Below, one piece after another: positions 44,710 to 53,933 of a stretch of DNA of 64,000 bases. The DNA is from Anabaenopsis elenkinii CCIBt3563. Lineage in GTDB: Bacteria; Cyanobacteriota; Cyanobacteriia; Cyanobacteriales; Nostocaceae. The stretch is from contig NZ_CP063311.1 in NCBI RefSeq assembly GCF_015245355.1, forward strand, positions 3,980,428-4,044,427, in the 5' to 3' direction. The translations under genes and the position numbers were made by a program. The first letter of the stretch is position 1. The number at the start of each line of letters is the position of its first letter. The notes beneath the pieces are model-generated. The model did no database searches. It was not told the DNA's origin and was given only the letters and a program-made list of their open reading frames with translations.

Positions 44710-46251
44710 TTAGAAATTCAAAATATCCAATGATTGAGCGATTTCTAAATCTGAAACTCTAGCACGAGCATCTTTAAGAGCTTCTAGTTTACCTTCTCGC
44801 CTATAAATATCTGCTGCTTTGCAAAAATCATCAATTGCTAGTTGTTCTTTTCCTAGGTGAGAATAAACATTACCACGGTTATAATAGGCGTGAGCATAAT
44901 TACAATTAATCTTAATGGTCTGAGTATAATCCTCAATTGCTCCCTCGTAATCTCCTAGATCATAGCGAGCATTACCACGGTTATAATAAGCATCTACATA
45001 ATTAGGATTAATCTGTATAGCCTCAGTATAGTCGGCAATTGCTCCTGGATAATCTTCTAAATCCGCACGAGCGTTACCACGATTTTTGTAGGCAACTGCA
45101 TCTTGGGGGTTAATTTTAATTGCCTGAGATAGTCCCTGGTGATATTCTATGAAATAACGTGCAATCCCTTGGTTTTTATAGGCATCTGCATAATCGGGGT
45201 TAATTTTAATTGCCTGAGTGTAATCCTCTATTGCTCCCTGATTATCTCCAATGTGAGAACGAGCTTCAGCACGATTTTTATAAGCAACGGCAATATAAGG
45301 ATTAATCCTGATAGCTTGAGTATAATCCTCAATTGCCTCTGGATAATTTCCTAGTTGATAATGTGCTAAACCTCTTTTATGGTAAACCTTACTATCATGA
45401 AAGTTAAGCTGGATTGCTTGGGAAAAATTCGCAGTGGCGGCGGCGTATTCTCCTAACTGATAGTAAGTTAAACCTAATTTGTAACAACTTTCGCCATCAG
45501 CTTTTATTTGTAATCCTTCTTTATAGTGAGTAATTGCTGCTTCGTATTCACCGATATGAAAACAATCATCACCTAGTTTAATATAATCTTGACTTGAATT
45601 TTGATTGATATATTTTAATTGTAATGAGTGTGAGTATTGAAAATTAGGAGTTTTTCTTAACTGTTCTAGATAGCAGAATAAACCACCTCCATATAATAAA
45701 TGGTTGATGCCGAAAGAAATTTTACCAGTTTTTAACTTAATCATTTTTGTTGGGAGAAATCCAGCTAAAAACAGGTGATAATGTGGTTGTGCTTCGTTGA
45801 CAGCCTCTTGAATTAAAACGCATACTATAACTGTATTTTTGGCAACTTCTTCAGAAGTAACTGACCATCTAACCTGACTAATACTACCATGACGGGACTT
45901 GACCTCAATGCCGATTTTTGAATCAGAAGTTAAAGTAAAATCAACATTACCATCACCGCCGAATCGGGTTTCATAATCGACTTCTGTAATCAAATCAGCT
46001 AAACGTTCTTTAACAACTTCTTCCCCTAGTTTTCCTTTAAGATTGTTAATAAAAACGTCACGCACAGAGGAAGTCCGTTTATATTTTTCAGCCATCAGCC
46101 AGCAAAATTCTCGTAATATCTTTAATCTTTCCCCGGAGATGACAGTTAATTCACTATATTGACCTGGTATTTCACATTGAAGTAAACAACCCGATGTTAA
46201 TCTGTTAATAAAGTCGGACTGTAGCGATCGCAGTAGTGTAATCCAATCCAT
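44710..46251 (-). CDS. PD-(D/E)xK nuclease-like domain fused to TPR array
   Basis: A 513-residue protein with an unusual layout. Residues 60-180 look like a PD-(D/E)xK fold: helix KGKLGEEVVKERL (Glu77/78), then GNVDF with Asp104 and GIEVKSRHG with Glu116 and Lys118. Residues about 205-490 are eight or so TPR units of the AIEDYTQAIKINPxYADAYxNRG type. One unit (IARYFIEYHQGLSQAI) is shortened. No signal peptide or membrane span. TPR arrays coupled to nuclease-like domains suggest a sensing or defence role, but this is inferred. It faces the carotenoid oxygenase convergently, 13 bp away. Confidence 0.75.
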   Translation of the reverse strand: MDWITLLRSLQSDFINRLTSGCLLQCEIPGQYSELTVISGERLKILREFCWLMAEKYKRTSSVRDVFINNLKGKLGEEVVKERLADLITEVDYETRFGGDGNVDFTLTSDSKIGIEVKSRHGSISQVRWSVTSEEVAKNTVIVCVLIQEAVNEAQPHYHLFLAGFLPTKMIKLKTGKISFGINHLLYGGGLFCYLEQLRKTPNFQYSHSLQLKYINQNSSQDYIKLGDDCFHIGEYEAAITHYKEGLQIKADGESCYKLGLTYYQLGEYAAATANFSQAIQLNFHDSKVYHKRGLAHYQLGNYPEAIEDYTQAIRINPYIAVAYKNRAEARSHIGDNQGAIEDYTQAIKINPDYADAYKNQGIARYFIEYHQGLSQAIKINPQDAVAYKNRGNARADLEDYPGAIADYTEAIQINPNYVDAYYNRGNARYDLGDYEGAIEDYTQTIKINCNYAHAYYNRGNVYSHLGKEQLAIDDFCKAADIYRREGKLEALKDARARVSDLEIAQSLDILNF

Positions 46252-46356
46252 GTATCATTCTGCGCACCTGGTGATGAGGTTATTGTATGAAAATTTCCAA
46301 TTAAAGTAAACCGTCAGGGAAAAGTGCTGAGTGTTCAGCACTTTGATGGATAACTT

Positions 46357-47781
46357 TTAATAAGTCATGTCCCAGGAACTTGTTTGTTGTAACCAATCCT
46401 CACCCAATTGGATAGTAATATCAGAATCAATAATACCAGTGCTTTCTATGCGTACTTCCCCAAAGCCCAAAGCATCACGAATTAACTGTGCATTCTCAAT
46501 ATCTCCTTGCTGGGCGATGATATTAGTCACCTTCAGGGATTCCCGCCAAGGTGCAGATATCTGAACCCGGCGATATCCCCGTCCTTCTAAATCTTGGGCT
46601 AAAGACATCAGTCGGGAGCGAGCGCTACCTGTACTATCTTGAATATAAACTCGCAAAGAGCGGTAATCAACCTCGCGGAGTTGGCGAGTTAATTCTACAC
46701 CAAAGTGTTGAGACATGATGCGAGAAATGCCAGTTCTGTTTGGTAGCCAATAGCTAGTTAGATATTCATCTGGTTGGCTAAAACGACCTGGTAACATAAA
46801 CATATGTATACTAGAACGGTTGACTCGCACACTAAAACCAGCTAGAGCTAATAATTCTTCAACCGTTAAATTAGTATCGATATTTTCTTTGATAACATTG
46901 AGAATTTTAGGTAATTGGGTTAAGGTTACAGGGTTAAGAGTTTGCTCAATCAGAGCGCGGATGACCATTTGCTGACGCTGAACCCGGCCAATATCTCCCA
47001 ATTCATCATAGCGAAACCGTAATAGCTGCAGAGCCTGATCTCCATCAAGATGTTGTTCACCCGCCTTTAAATTAATATATAGACGTTGAGAGTCATCTTG
47101 GTATCGTAAATTCTTAGGAACATTGACTGTTACCCCACCCAGAGCATCGATAAGTTTACCGACCCCCAGAACATTAATGCGGATATAGCGGTCAATAGTG
47201 ATATCATCCAAGAGTTGACTCACACTTTGAGCGGTTAAAGCCGGTCCCCCATCAACATTGGCCGCATTCAGTTTTTTGACTCCATAGCCAACTACTTCTG
47301 TACGAGTGTCCCTGGGAATGGAGAGCATAGAGATTCTTTTTGTGCTCGGGTCAAATTTGATCAAGATCATGACATCAGCCAGACCCTCAAAAGAGTTAAC
47401 CTGGGGTTCATAGCCAAGATTCTGCAATTCCTCAGGGGGATTAATCAAATCTGATGGGAGGACACTCATCCCCATCAGCAACAGATTAACAGGCCGAGTT
47501 AATTCCGAGAATCGTAACCCACCGCCAGAGATGCGATCTTTATCAAAAACTGCTTCTTCCTGGGGGCTTAACTGTGCTTGCTGCAATGGGTTACTGGTCA
47601 AAGACACCGCCAACATCGCCCCTGCTGTTGCAGAGACCATAGCAATACCACACATACCCAGCCAGAACAACAGCCAAGGTTGAGAATTAGGGGTGCGGGA
47701 ATTTGATTTTTTTGATTTGATAGCCTTGGCTAATTGTTTTTGTTTTGCCGAAGTTCTTTGACTGGTCACAGACTTCCTCAC
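46357..47781 (-). CDS. LytR-CpsA-Psr (LCP) family protein
   Basis: A 474-residue protein with a basic N-terminus, one membrane helix (about 32-58), the LCP catalytic domain (about 95-300, with LLMGMS, MILIKFDPSTKRISMLSIPRDTRTEV, KLNAANVDGGP and RFRYDELGDIGRVQRQQ) and a C-terminal LytR_C-type domain. The arginines in IPRDTR and GRVQRQQ bind the pyrophosphate of lipid-linked glycans in the family. In cyanobacteria it may attach glycans to peptidoglycan. The annotated start is a GTG; another GTG four codons in has a better SD (GAGG). Confidence 0.9.
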   Translation of the reverse strand: MRKSVTSQRTSAKQKQLAKAIKSKKSNSRTPNSQPWLLFWLGMCGIAMVSATAGAMLAVSLTSNPLQQAQLSPQEEAVFDKDRISGGGLRFSELTRPVNLLLMGMSVLPSDLINPPEELQNLGYEPQVNSFEGLADVMILIKFDPSTKRISMLSIPRDTRTEVVGYGVKKLNAANVDGGPALTAQSVSQLLDDITIDRYIRINVLGVGKLIDALGGVTVNVPKNLRYQDDSQRLYINLKAGEQHLDGDQALQLLRFRYDELGDIGRVQRQQMVIRALIEQTLNPVTLTQLPKILNVIKENIDTNLTVEELLALAGFSVRVNRSSIHMFMLPGRFSQPDEYLTSYWLPNRTGISRIMSQHFGVELTRQLREVDYRSLRVYIQDSTGSARSRLMSLAQDLEGRGYRRVQISAPWRESLKVTNIIAQQGDIENAQLIRDALGFGEVRIESTGIIDSDITIQLGEDWLQQTSSWDMTY

Positions 47782-48655
47782 ACTTACTGATCATTAAACT
47801 CTGTAAATTTTCTAACTAGATTAATATGCAACACAATTAACTCATATAAATACCTGGTAAGCAACTTACTTAAGCAAGGTAGGGACGAGTCTAGGAGAGA
47901 AATGTTGCTTTGGCAATAGATTTAATCCCAGTCAGCAACTTTCCTCATATACATTAGTCTCTAGTCTACTTAATCGAGAATGTCTTAAGTTTACCCAAAT
48001 AGGAAACAAACTGAACCCGCAAAACATTGTCAATGGAATTAGTAACCCAGGAAACAAGTCGAAAATTCAAAGGTTTTTATTTTAGGAATTGCGACTTTTT
48101 TCAATGGTATACCCATGTAAGCTGTGCTGAACTAATTCAACAGGTAAGATTTGCTTCTTAGCAGCTCAGTTACTTGATGGCTGAACTATTGACATAACTT
48201 AACGTTTAATTAACCGTACCAACTGGTGATTGTTGTTTCAACCATGACACTTATAGAATTTCTCATTTTTTGGTGGCTAATCCGGAGATAATTAATTGAA
48301 GTATGACAACAATCAACTACTTTGACTAGACCTGAACACAGATCATCTGCAATTTGGGAAAATAAGTGAAAATACTCTTTAACAAGGGCGCCATAACAGG
48401 AATGAAAACCATTGGTTCCCACCTGCACAGCAAAACTACTGAATCTTAATTTCGGGTCAAATGTGGTTTATATGACTTTAAGGGTATTGTAGAGGTAGAT
48501 GTGTCCTAATTTTACTCAGAATGATAAATTGGTTCAATATTTTCCATAAGGCTGTGTCTGATCCTAAACTAGACAGATGAAATGCGATCATCTAGTTAGA
48601 GATAATAAGCTATAGAAAAAGATTTGATTTAGTTCTATCCCGCAATCGGCTAAAG
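47782..48655. other. 874-bp intergenic region, no clear gene
   Basis: A long, AT-rich spacer between divergent LCP and permease genes. The only long frame is a GTG-started 72-codon one at 48210-48428 on the minus strand with several cysteines; it has no clear SD and I do not recognise it. No tRNA, tmRNA or CRISPR signature was seen. It may hold long leaders or an unannotated small RNA. Confidence 0.4.
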
Positions 48656-49816
48656 ATGCAGACACGCAAGCTACTCAACTGGTGGCAGACATTTACACCC
48701 ATAACGCGCCTGGGGTTGATCGCGTTATGCGCCCCACTGTTGGTTCTCAATGGTTGGGCAATTTCAGCAATTTTCCATTATTTTCACTCCCTGATTGTCA
48801 TTTTGGTAGGCGCTTCAGTACTAGCATTTCTGCTTAACTATCCTGTGAGCTGGATGGAGCGTCAAGGTGCTAGGCGAGAACAAGTTGCTATTTTAGTTTT
48901 TTTGTTAGCCTTATCGGTACTCTTGGCCCTGGGTGTTACCCTTTTCCCCCTAGCTCTCACCCAAGCCCAGCAATTAGTGGCGCGATTACCAGATTTAATC
49001 GACTCTGGGCGTTCTCAGTTAATGATGTTAAACCAGAAAGCAGAAACCCTGAATTTACCAATTAACCTTGATGCTCTCCTTGTGCAAATAAACGATCGCG
49101 TCAAGAGTCAATTACAAGCAATCGCCGGACAAGTATTAAATCTAGCAGTGGTGACATTCACCAGCCTACTAGATTTTCTCTTAACCATGGTTTTAACTTT
49201 CTATCTTTTACAGCATGGTGGTGAACTTTGGCAGAGTTTAGTAGAATGGCTACCTACCAAATTCCGCGAACCGTTCTCTAAAACTGTACGCCTGAGTTTT
49301 CAAAACTTTTTTATCACTCAACTCATTTTATCTACCTGTATGGCATCAGCCCTAATTCCTACGTTTTTGTGGCTCAAAGTGCCATTTGGGTTGTTGTTTG
49401 GCTTAACTATTGGCATCATGGCTCTTGTACCCTTTGGTGGTTCGGTGGGTATAGCCCTGACTACTTCCCTAGTAGCACTGCAAGATTTCTCTATGGGAAT
49501 CAAGGTGGTGATCGCCGCGGTAATTGTGCAGCAAATTTTAGAGAACTTAATTGCACCCAGAATTTTAGGTAGCTTTACTGGTTTAAACCCAGTTTGGGTA
49601 TTGATTTCTGTACTCACAGGTGCCAGGGTAGGTGGACTTTTAGGGGTAATTGTCGCAGTACCCACCGCTGTCATTATTAAGACGGCTTTAACAGCCCTGC
49701 GTCCTCAGGGGTTCAACGGTGAAATGGAAGAGAAAGCTGCACATGTTATGACAGACAAATTACCAACACCTGACAATAACAATCCTCTAGGTGTTTCCGA
49801 ACCGACATTACCGTAG
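48656..49816 (+). CDS. AI-2E family transporter (PerM-type permease)
   Basis: A 386-residue membrane protein with about eight hydrophobic segments: paired at 17-60, one at 76-100, then after a soluble region with VARLPDLIDSG, segments from 165 to 345. The conserved tail VLISVLTGARVGGLLGVIVAVPTAVIIKT is the family signature. Substrates of the family range from autoinducer-2 to ions; nothing here decides it. The C-terminal 40 residues are polar. Confidence 0.88.
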   Translation: MQTRKLLNWWQTFTPITRLGLIALCAPLLVLNGWAISAIFHYFHSLIVILVGASVLAFLLNYPVSWMERQGARREQVAILVFLLALSVLLALGVTLFPLALTQAQQLVARLPDLIDSGRSQLMMLNQKAETLNLPINLDALLVQINDRVKSQLQAIAGQVLNLAVVTFTSLLDFLLTMVLTFYLLQHGGELWQSLVEWLPTKFREPFSKTVRLSFQNFFITQLILSTCMASALIPTFLWLKVPFGLLFGLTIGIMALVPFGGSVGIALTTSLVALQDFSMGIKVVIAAVIVQQILENLIAPRILGSFTGLNPVWVLISVLTGARVGGLLGVIVAVPTAVIIKTALTALRPQGFNGEMEEKAAHVMTDKLPTPDNNNPLGVSEPTLP

Positions 49817-49838
49817 TGGTGAGGAGTGTTTTATATGG

Positions 49839-51167
49839 TTACTGAGGGTCAGTAATGACACCCATAAACAAAATGCTCCCTGTTTGATGATCTCGAATAG
49901 CACAGAAAAAGGGACGGTCAACAATCATGCGGAAAGGTTCCGGTTTTTCTCTCAAAGCTCTTGCTACCATTGCTACTGATGTGGCGGCGCTGGCTTCTGT
50001 ACCTTCTTCGTTGACTTCGACAAATGTTTTATGTTTGACCTGACTAATTTTGACATTATTACCTATACCGGAAAAGTTGGCTTGATTGCTAAAAGCTTCT
50101 GACATACCTAAAGCTTGCAGTGCATGATTGAGTGTCACATCGTAATCTGTCTTGAAGCGGGGTAAGCGAATAAATCCATCCCGATTTCTGAACTGAGAAA
50201 TCCATTTTTCCCAGTTCTCAAAATTCAAGTTTTCATAAAAGGTTGGGAGGTCAGATTCCTGCTTGGGTAAAAAAATATAAAAGCTGATTTTGCCATCTTC
50301 ACCATAAGGTAAACTCACCGCCTGGAACTGGTCGTTTTCATAGTATCTATATTTCCCTGTTTGCGACATCATCGGGTGTTGCTTCTGTGCACCAGATATT
50401 AATCTAAAAGGATGTTTGGCAGTTTGTGATTTATCAAACTTACTACTCCATTGCCCTTTAAAATATATGGCATTAATCAGAAACAATACCTGCTCAGGTG
50501 GAATTTGCTCGACTATTTTGGTGATTTTTCCCTGGGTACTGTCTTCAACCCACTTATTAATAGTATTGACAGAAGCGGTATCTTGAAAGTCTAATTTTAT
50601 TACCTGGGCTTTGTATAGGTCTTGGATACTTTGGATAAAATTCGGCTGCAATGTAGCTTGTTGATTTGCCCATAGTGAGTTGGCAATGGTCAATTGCACT
50701 TGGGGATCGGGATTTTCTAGCAACTCTTTGAATGTGGCGTAGGCTGAGTTAATTTCTGGTAGACTTATCCCCTGTAATTCTAGGGTTTTAGCCATTGCTT
50801 CTTGAGTCGAACCCCTGGCACCATTATATGCCATCGACAGGGCGATCGCTACACTTGAAGGTGATAGAAAAATGTTTTCTTGACTACTATTTTTTTGCCA
50901 AAGTTGGGAAAACAGTTTGAAGCCAAACTTATTATTAGCATCCACAAGTTTTTCATCAGATACTAACATTTTTTTGGGTAAGGAAGCCTCTGAATAATGT
51001 AGTTCAGATTTTGTGAGGGAATTTGTACTACGACTCACCTGAGAATAACCTAAGACACTAAACAGAACAACACTAGCCGCCGCCAAAACGTAACGTCTCC
51101 CTAGACTTACACCATAACGTCTTTGTAGGAATGTCGTAGCCACACCACTTAGTTTTTGCCGATTCAT
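49839..51167 (-). CDS. serpin (serine protease inhibitor) with Arg P1
   Basis: A 442-residue serpin starting at the ATG at 51167 (a TTG at 51209 is open further upstream). An N-terminal hydrophobic stretch (YVLAAASVVLFSVLGYS) suggests export or membrane anchoring. Serpin hallmarks are present: NIFLSPSSVAIALSMAYNGARGST, NAIYFKGQWSSKF, and the hinge EVNEEGTEASAATS with small residues. Counting 17 residues from the hinge Glu places Arg403 at P1 and Ala404 at P1', as in antithrombin-like inhibitors, so trypsin-like proteases are predicted targets. Serpins are sporadic in bacteria. Confidence 0.92.
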   Translation of the reverse strand: MNRQKLSGVATTFLQRRYGVSLGRRYVLAAASVVLFSVLGYSQVSRSTNSLTKSELHYSEASLPKKMLVSDEKLVDANNKFGFKLFSQLWQKNSSQENIFLSPSSVAIALSMAYNGARGSTQEAMAKTLELQGISLPEINSAYATFKELLENPDPQVQLTIANSLWANQQATLQPNFIQSIQDLYKAQVIKLDFQDTASVNTINKWVEDSTQGKITKIVEQIPPEQVLFLINAIYFKGQWSSKFDKSQTAKHPFRLISGAQKQHPMMSQTGKYRYYENDQFQAVSLPYGEDGKISFYIFLPKQESDLPTFYENLNFENWEKWISQFRNRDGFIRLPRFKTDYDVTLNHALQALGMSEAFSNQANFSGIGNNVKISQVKHKTFVEVNEEGTEASAATSVAMVARALREKPEPFRMIVDRPFFCAIRDHQTGSILFMGVITDPQ

Positions 51168-51440
51168 TCTGCCGCCTAGTTTACCCAACGTTGTTAGCCG
51201 TCGATCCAAAATTGACGCTCAATTATGTTCCGATTTTTTACTATTGCATTTAGAATAACCACAATTGCCGACGGTTACAGTTTTAGTAACAGTCAAGGGA
51301 ATAAAGAATCGACATCTATCTGCCTGTTTTATAAAGTTTTTTGTAACCTCCACAGATGAATAGGGACAACCACTGATATTTTTTGTGTATATTATACATC
51401 TAAAATCTTAATTTTGCTAATAATTAGTAGCACTTAATGC

Positions 51441-52442
51441 CTAAGTTCCACCCAAGTATTTATGCTTGATTTTTTTATATATGTTCTTCATCTTTAGTTG
51501 CAATAACCGAGTATTTGATAGCTCTCGAATATTGGGTGATAAATTAACTTTGTGATCAAAGAATTCATTTAACTCTTGCAAAATAATTTGAAATCTTCTG
51601 AGAATATTTTCAGTGCGATATTCTGCCAAAAAATCTTCATGTAAATTGAAATCTTGTGAAGATTGCAGGGCATTCATAATGCGTTGCAAGTCATACCCTC
51701 GGGAGTAGCCAGCGATTTTATAGCAATTAAATCCGGGATCTAAATAATCTGAAAGGCCACCGTTAACACTGGAAAATACTTGACAACCACAGGCAAGAGC
51801 TTCCAATGGTTGTAATCCAAATCCTTCACTAACAAGCTGTTGCGCCCAATATTCTGCAGAGTCATACAGGTAAATCTTAGCCTGGTTAAATAGCCCGGGT
51901 AAGTCTTCAACATAGGAGTCAACTAATTTTAATTTACACTGTTTCTCTAAAGCTGGAATCAATTCTTCTATTAAATACTCAGAAGATTTTCGGGATTGAA
52001 CTAAAACATCAATGTCCCGCTCTAAATGTAGATTTTGAAATTGATCACTAATTTGATTAGGCAAATAATAAATTAAAGAATGAGGAGACTTTTGCCCCCA
52101 ATATCCCATAGTGTTACGGCTAACGGTGATAATGGGAATACTCGCGGGTAGACGAAACTTGTAACCGGCACTATGGGCATGGTAGATAAGATAATATTGC
52201 TTGAGTTTTTTAGCTAGCTGGGGTACATCAAATCCCCAGCTAATGACAAAAATAGCCTGCTCTAAATTTTTTTGGGTGAGCACATCATCGATAAACAGTT
52301 GGTCTGTTTCTCTTTGGCGATAAGTGACCACATCAGCGCTACAGATTTGCTGGGCCAGCTTAACTGTTTTTAATTCTGCCCAAAGTCCACCACAGGCAAA
52401 TTTGCCATAAGTACCGGGAACTAAGAAGTAAAGCTTTCTCAT
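51441..52442 (-). CDS. GT-B fold glycosyltransferase
   Basis: A 333-residue protein starting MRKLYFLVPGTYGKF at the ATG at 52442, 10 bp after the upstream gene; the longer frame to 52505 overlaps that gene. The C-terminal half has the family 1-like nucleotide-sugar pocket SEGFGLQPLEALACGCQVFSS followed by NGGLSDYL. The N-terminal half has the weaker conserved GGLWAELKTVKLAQ segment. Acceptor and sugar are unknown; context (DUF6391 upstream) gives no hint. Confidence 0.8.
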   Translation of the reverse strand: MRKLYFLVPGTYGKFACGGLWAELKTVKLAQQICSADVVTYRQRETDQLFIDDVLTQKNLEQAIFVISWGFDVPQLAKKLKQYYLIYHAHSAGYKFRLPASIPIITVSRNTMGYWGQKSPHSLIYYLPNQISDQFQNLHLERDIDVLVQSRKSSEYLIEELIPALEKQCKLKLVDSYVEDLPGLFNQAKIYLYDSAEYWAQQLVSEGFGLQPLEALACGCQVFSSVNGGLSDYLDPGFNCYKIAGYSRGYDLQRIMNALQSSQDFNLHEDFLAEYRTENILRRFQIILQELNEFFDHKVNLSPNIRELSNTRLLQLKMKNIYKKIKHKYLGGT

Positions 52443-52452
52443 GATTAATTGT

Positions 52453-53091
52453 TTATTCTCGCCAGCTAACTTTGACAAAATGTCCTGGTCTTCCCCAAAA
52501 GTCACGAGTCAGAGTAATATTGTCAATTCCCAGGTTGAAGGGGATGGCGGTGGTGAGATAGCGCTGTGCTATTGAACCTAAATCAGGTGCGAGTTCTGCA
52601 GCTGTGGTGGCGGCGAGTCCTAAACCGATTAATTGCTCAATGGGTCGCAATGGTAGTAAGAGATTAACACCCACAGCCAGTCCGGCTGTTAACAGCATTG
52701 CTACCGATGCATTAGTACCACAACGGGGATGCACGGCTAAATCCCATTCACCATTAATCAAACGATTTAAGCCGAGTATCACCGCTCGGCGCAAATCACT
52801 GATATTCACTTCACCATAAAGGTAAAATCCTTGTTCTGTAGACAACCCCCCTAATAGTTCATTATCTACTTGCACCTTTTTCGGTCCGCTTTTAGCTTCA
52901 CTCAGAACCCAAACAGTAGCATGTTCTAGGGCGTGCACTTGTCGCAGCAGGATGATTTCTTTTAATCCTGGGATGAATGATAGGTGTCTGAGTAAGTCAG
53001 CATCTTGTGTTGGTTGGGGGGTGGTAAAATCAAAGGTGAAAAAATCAAAGGTAGATGAACCACCTGGAATGGAAGCTGAAGTATGCATCAA
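52453..53091 (-). CDS. DUF6391-type protein
   Basis: A 212-residue protein. The conserved block HALEHATVWVLSE (residues 53-65) and LAVHPRCGTNASVAMLLTAG (about 118-137) define the family; the HALEHA and HPRCGTN motifs contain potential metal-binding His/Cys. Two short hydrophobic segments follow (about 128-160), so it may sit at the membrane. It is typical of cyanobacteria and uncharacterised. It is upstream of the glycosyltransferase, with which it is probably co-transcribed. Confidence 0.75.
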   Translation of the reverse strand: MMHTSASIPGGSSTFDFFTFDFTTPQPTQDADLLRHLSFIPGLKEIILLRQVHALEHATVWVLSEAKSGPKKVQVDNELLGGLSTEQGFYLYGEVNISDLRRAVILGLNRLINGEWDLAVHPRCGTNASVAMLLTAGLAVGVNLLLPLRPIEQLIGLGLAATTAAELAPDLGSIAQRYLTTAIPFNLGIDNITLTRDFWGRPGHFVKVSWRE

Positions 53092-53257
53092 AAGACTGCT
53101 CTCCTAGCTGATGGAGCCATATGGATTTTTTTAATGTAACCTTTCAGGCTGGGGATTATTGCTAATTTTTGTTGATGACAATAGGAATTTACGCTGGAGA
53201 TCCACTGAAATCGAAAGGCGTGAGGAGAAAGAAAACTAGTATGCACGCCGCAATGGT

Positions 53258-53521
53258 TTAATCGTTCTGGATAGGTAAAACACAGCAGTTAACGTCATGC
53301 AAGCAGATTTTACCCCACTGCAAAGCCCACCGCACTAGAGCAACTCGGTTTTCCGTTTGGGTCTTGGTGAGAATATTGCTGATATGGTTATCAACTGTGC
53401 GTTTGCTAATCTCCAGTTTGACTGCAATATCTTGGTTAGTTAAGCCAGCGGCCACTAAGTCGATAATTTGCAATTCTCTGTCTGACAGACTAACAGGGGT
53501 CTGAGACTCGCCACCAGCCAT
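53258..53521 (-). CDS. pedR: small LuxR-type regulator, PedR-like
   Basis: An 87-residue protein made almost only of a LuxR/GerE helix-turn-helix (LSDRELQIIDLVAAGLTNQD.. KRTVDNHISNILTKTQTENR). The C-terminal tail has Cys73, Cys79 and Cys80. Size, domain and tail match PedR, the cyanobacterial regulator that responds to photosynthetic electron transport through thioredoxin-linked cysteine redox state. The symbol is by similarity; targets in this genome are unknown. Confidence 0.8.
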   Translation of the reverse strand: MAGGESQTPVSLSDRELQIIDLVAAGLTNQDIAVKLEISKRTVDNHISNILTKTQTENRVALVRWALQWGKICLHDVNCCVLPIQND

Positions 53522-53933
53522 AAGTTTTTCTATCCTCCCTTGGTATATGTACTTAATCCTCTTTTAATTCTAGAAGATTCTTTTGTTTAGAGGAGTTTTA
53601 AGTTATGGCAGTCGTGCAATTGACTATATTTTCTTTAGATTTTGATTTTATGGTCATATGTGACTATAATTAGTAAACTTTATGGCTATATTTTCATTCT
53701 ATCTATGTAATGATACATAGATAAATGCAGATGCTATCTGATGAAAGTAGCAAAAATTGCCATTTTATGGATTGACAGACTGGAGACAGATTAGTCAAGA
53801 TTGTTGTATATTTTATACTATAGTTAGGAAATCCCAGCGGTTAAACCGCTGGCGTGGCCACTGATTTGAATCAACCTATCCCTTAAGTCTCAGGTTGAAA
53901 GACGCCGTCGTTTTCCACATACCAGATATTGAT
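53522..53933. other. AT-rich intergenic with one strong palindrome
   Basis: A 412-bp divergent spacer between the PedR-like gene and the sugar kinase. Apart from AT-rich sequence it contains the perfect palindrome at 53834-53852 described separately. A TTG start at 53895 in frame with the kinase is possible but unlikely. Confidence 0.4.
53834..53852. repeat. perfect 19-bp palindrome, IS-end-like
   Basis: CCAGCGGTT-A-AACCGCTGG is a perfect 9-bp stem with a single central base. Similar hairpins next to TTGAAAGACGCCGTC-like sequence occur at the ends of cyanobacterial IS200/IS605-type elements. No transposase is here, so this could be a solo end; it could also be a regulatory stem. Confidence 0.4.

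Noticed and set aside
48210..48428. 72-codon minus-strand GTG frame
   Set aside because: Kept only as a note: weak start, no recognised family, in an otherwise empty spacer.
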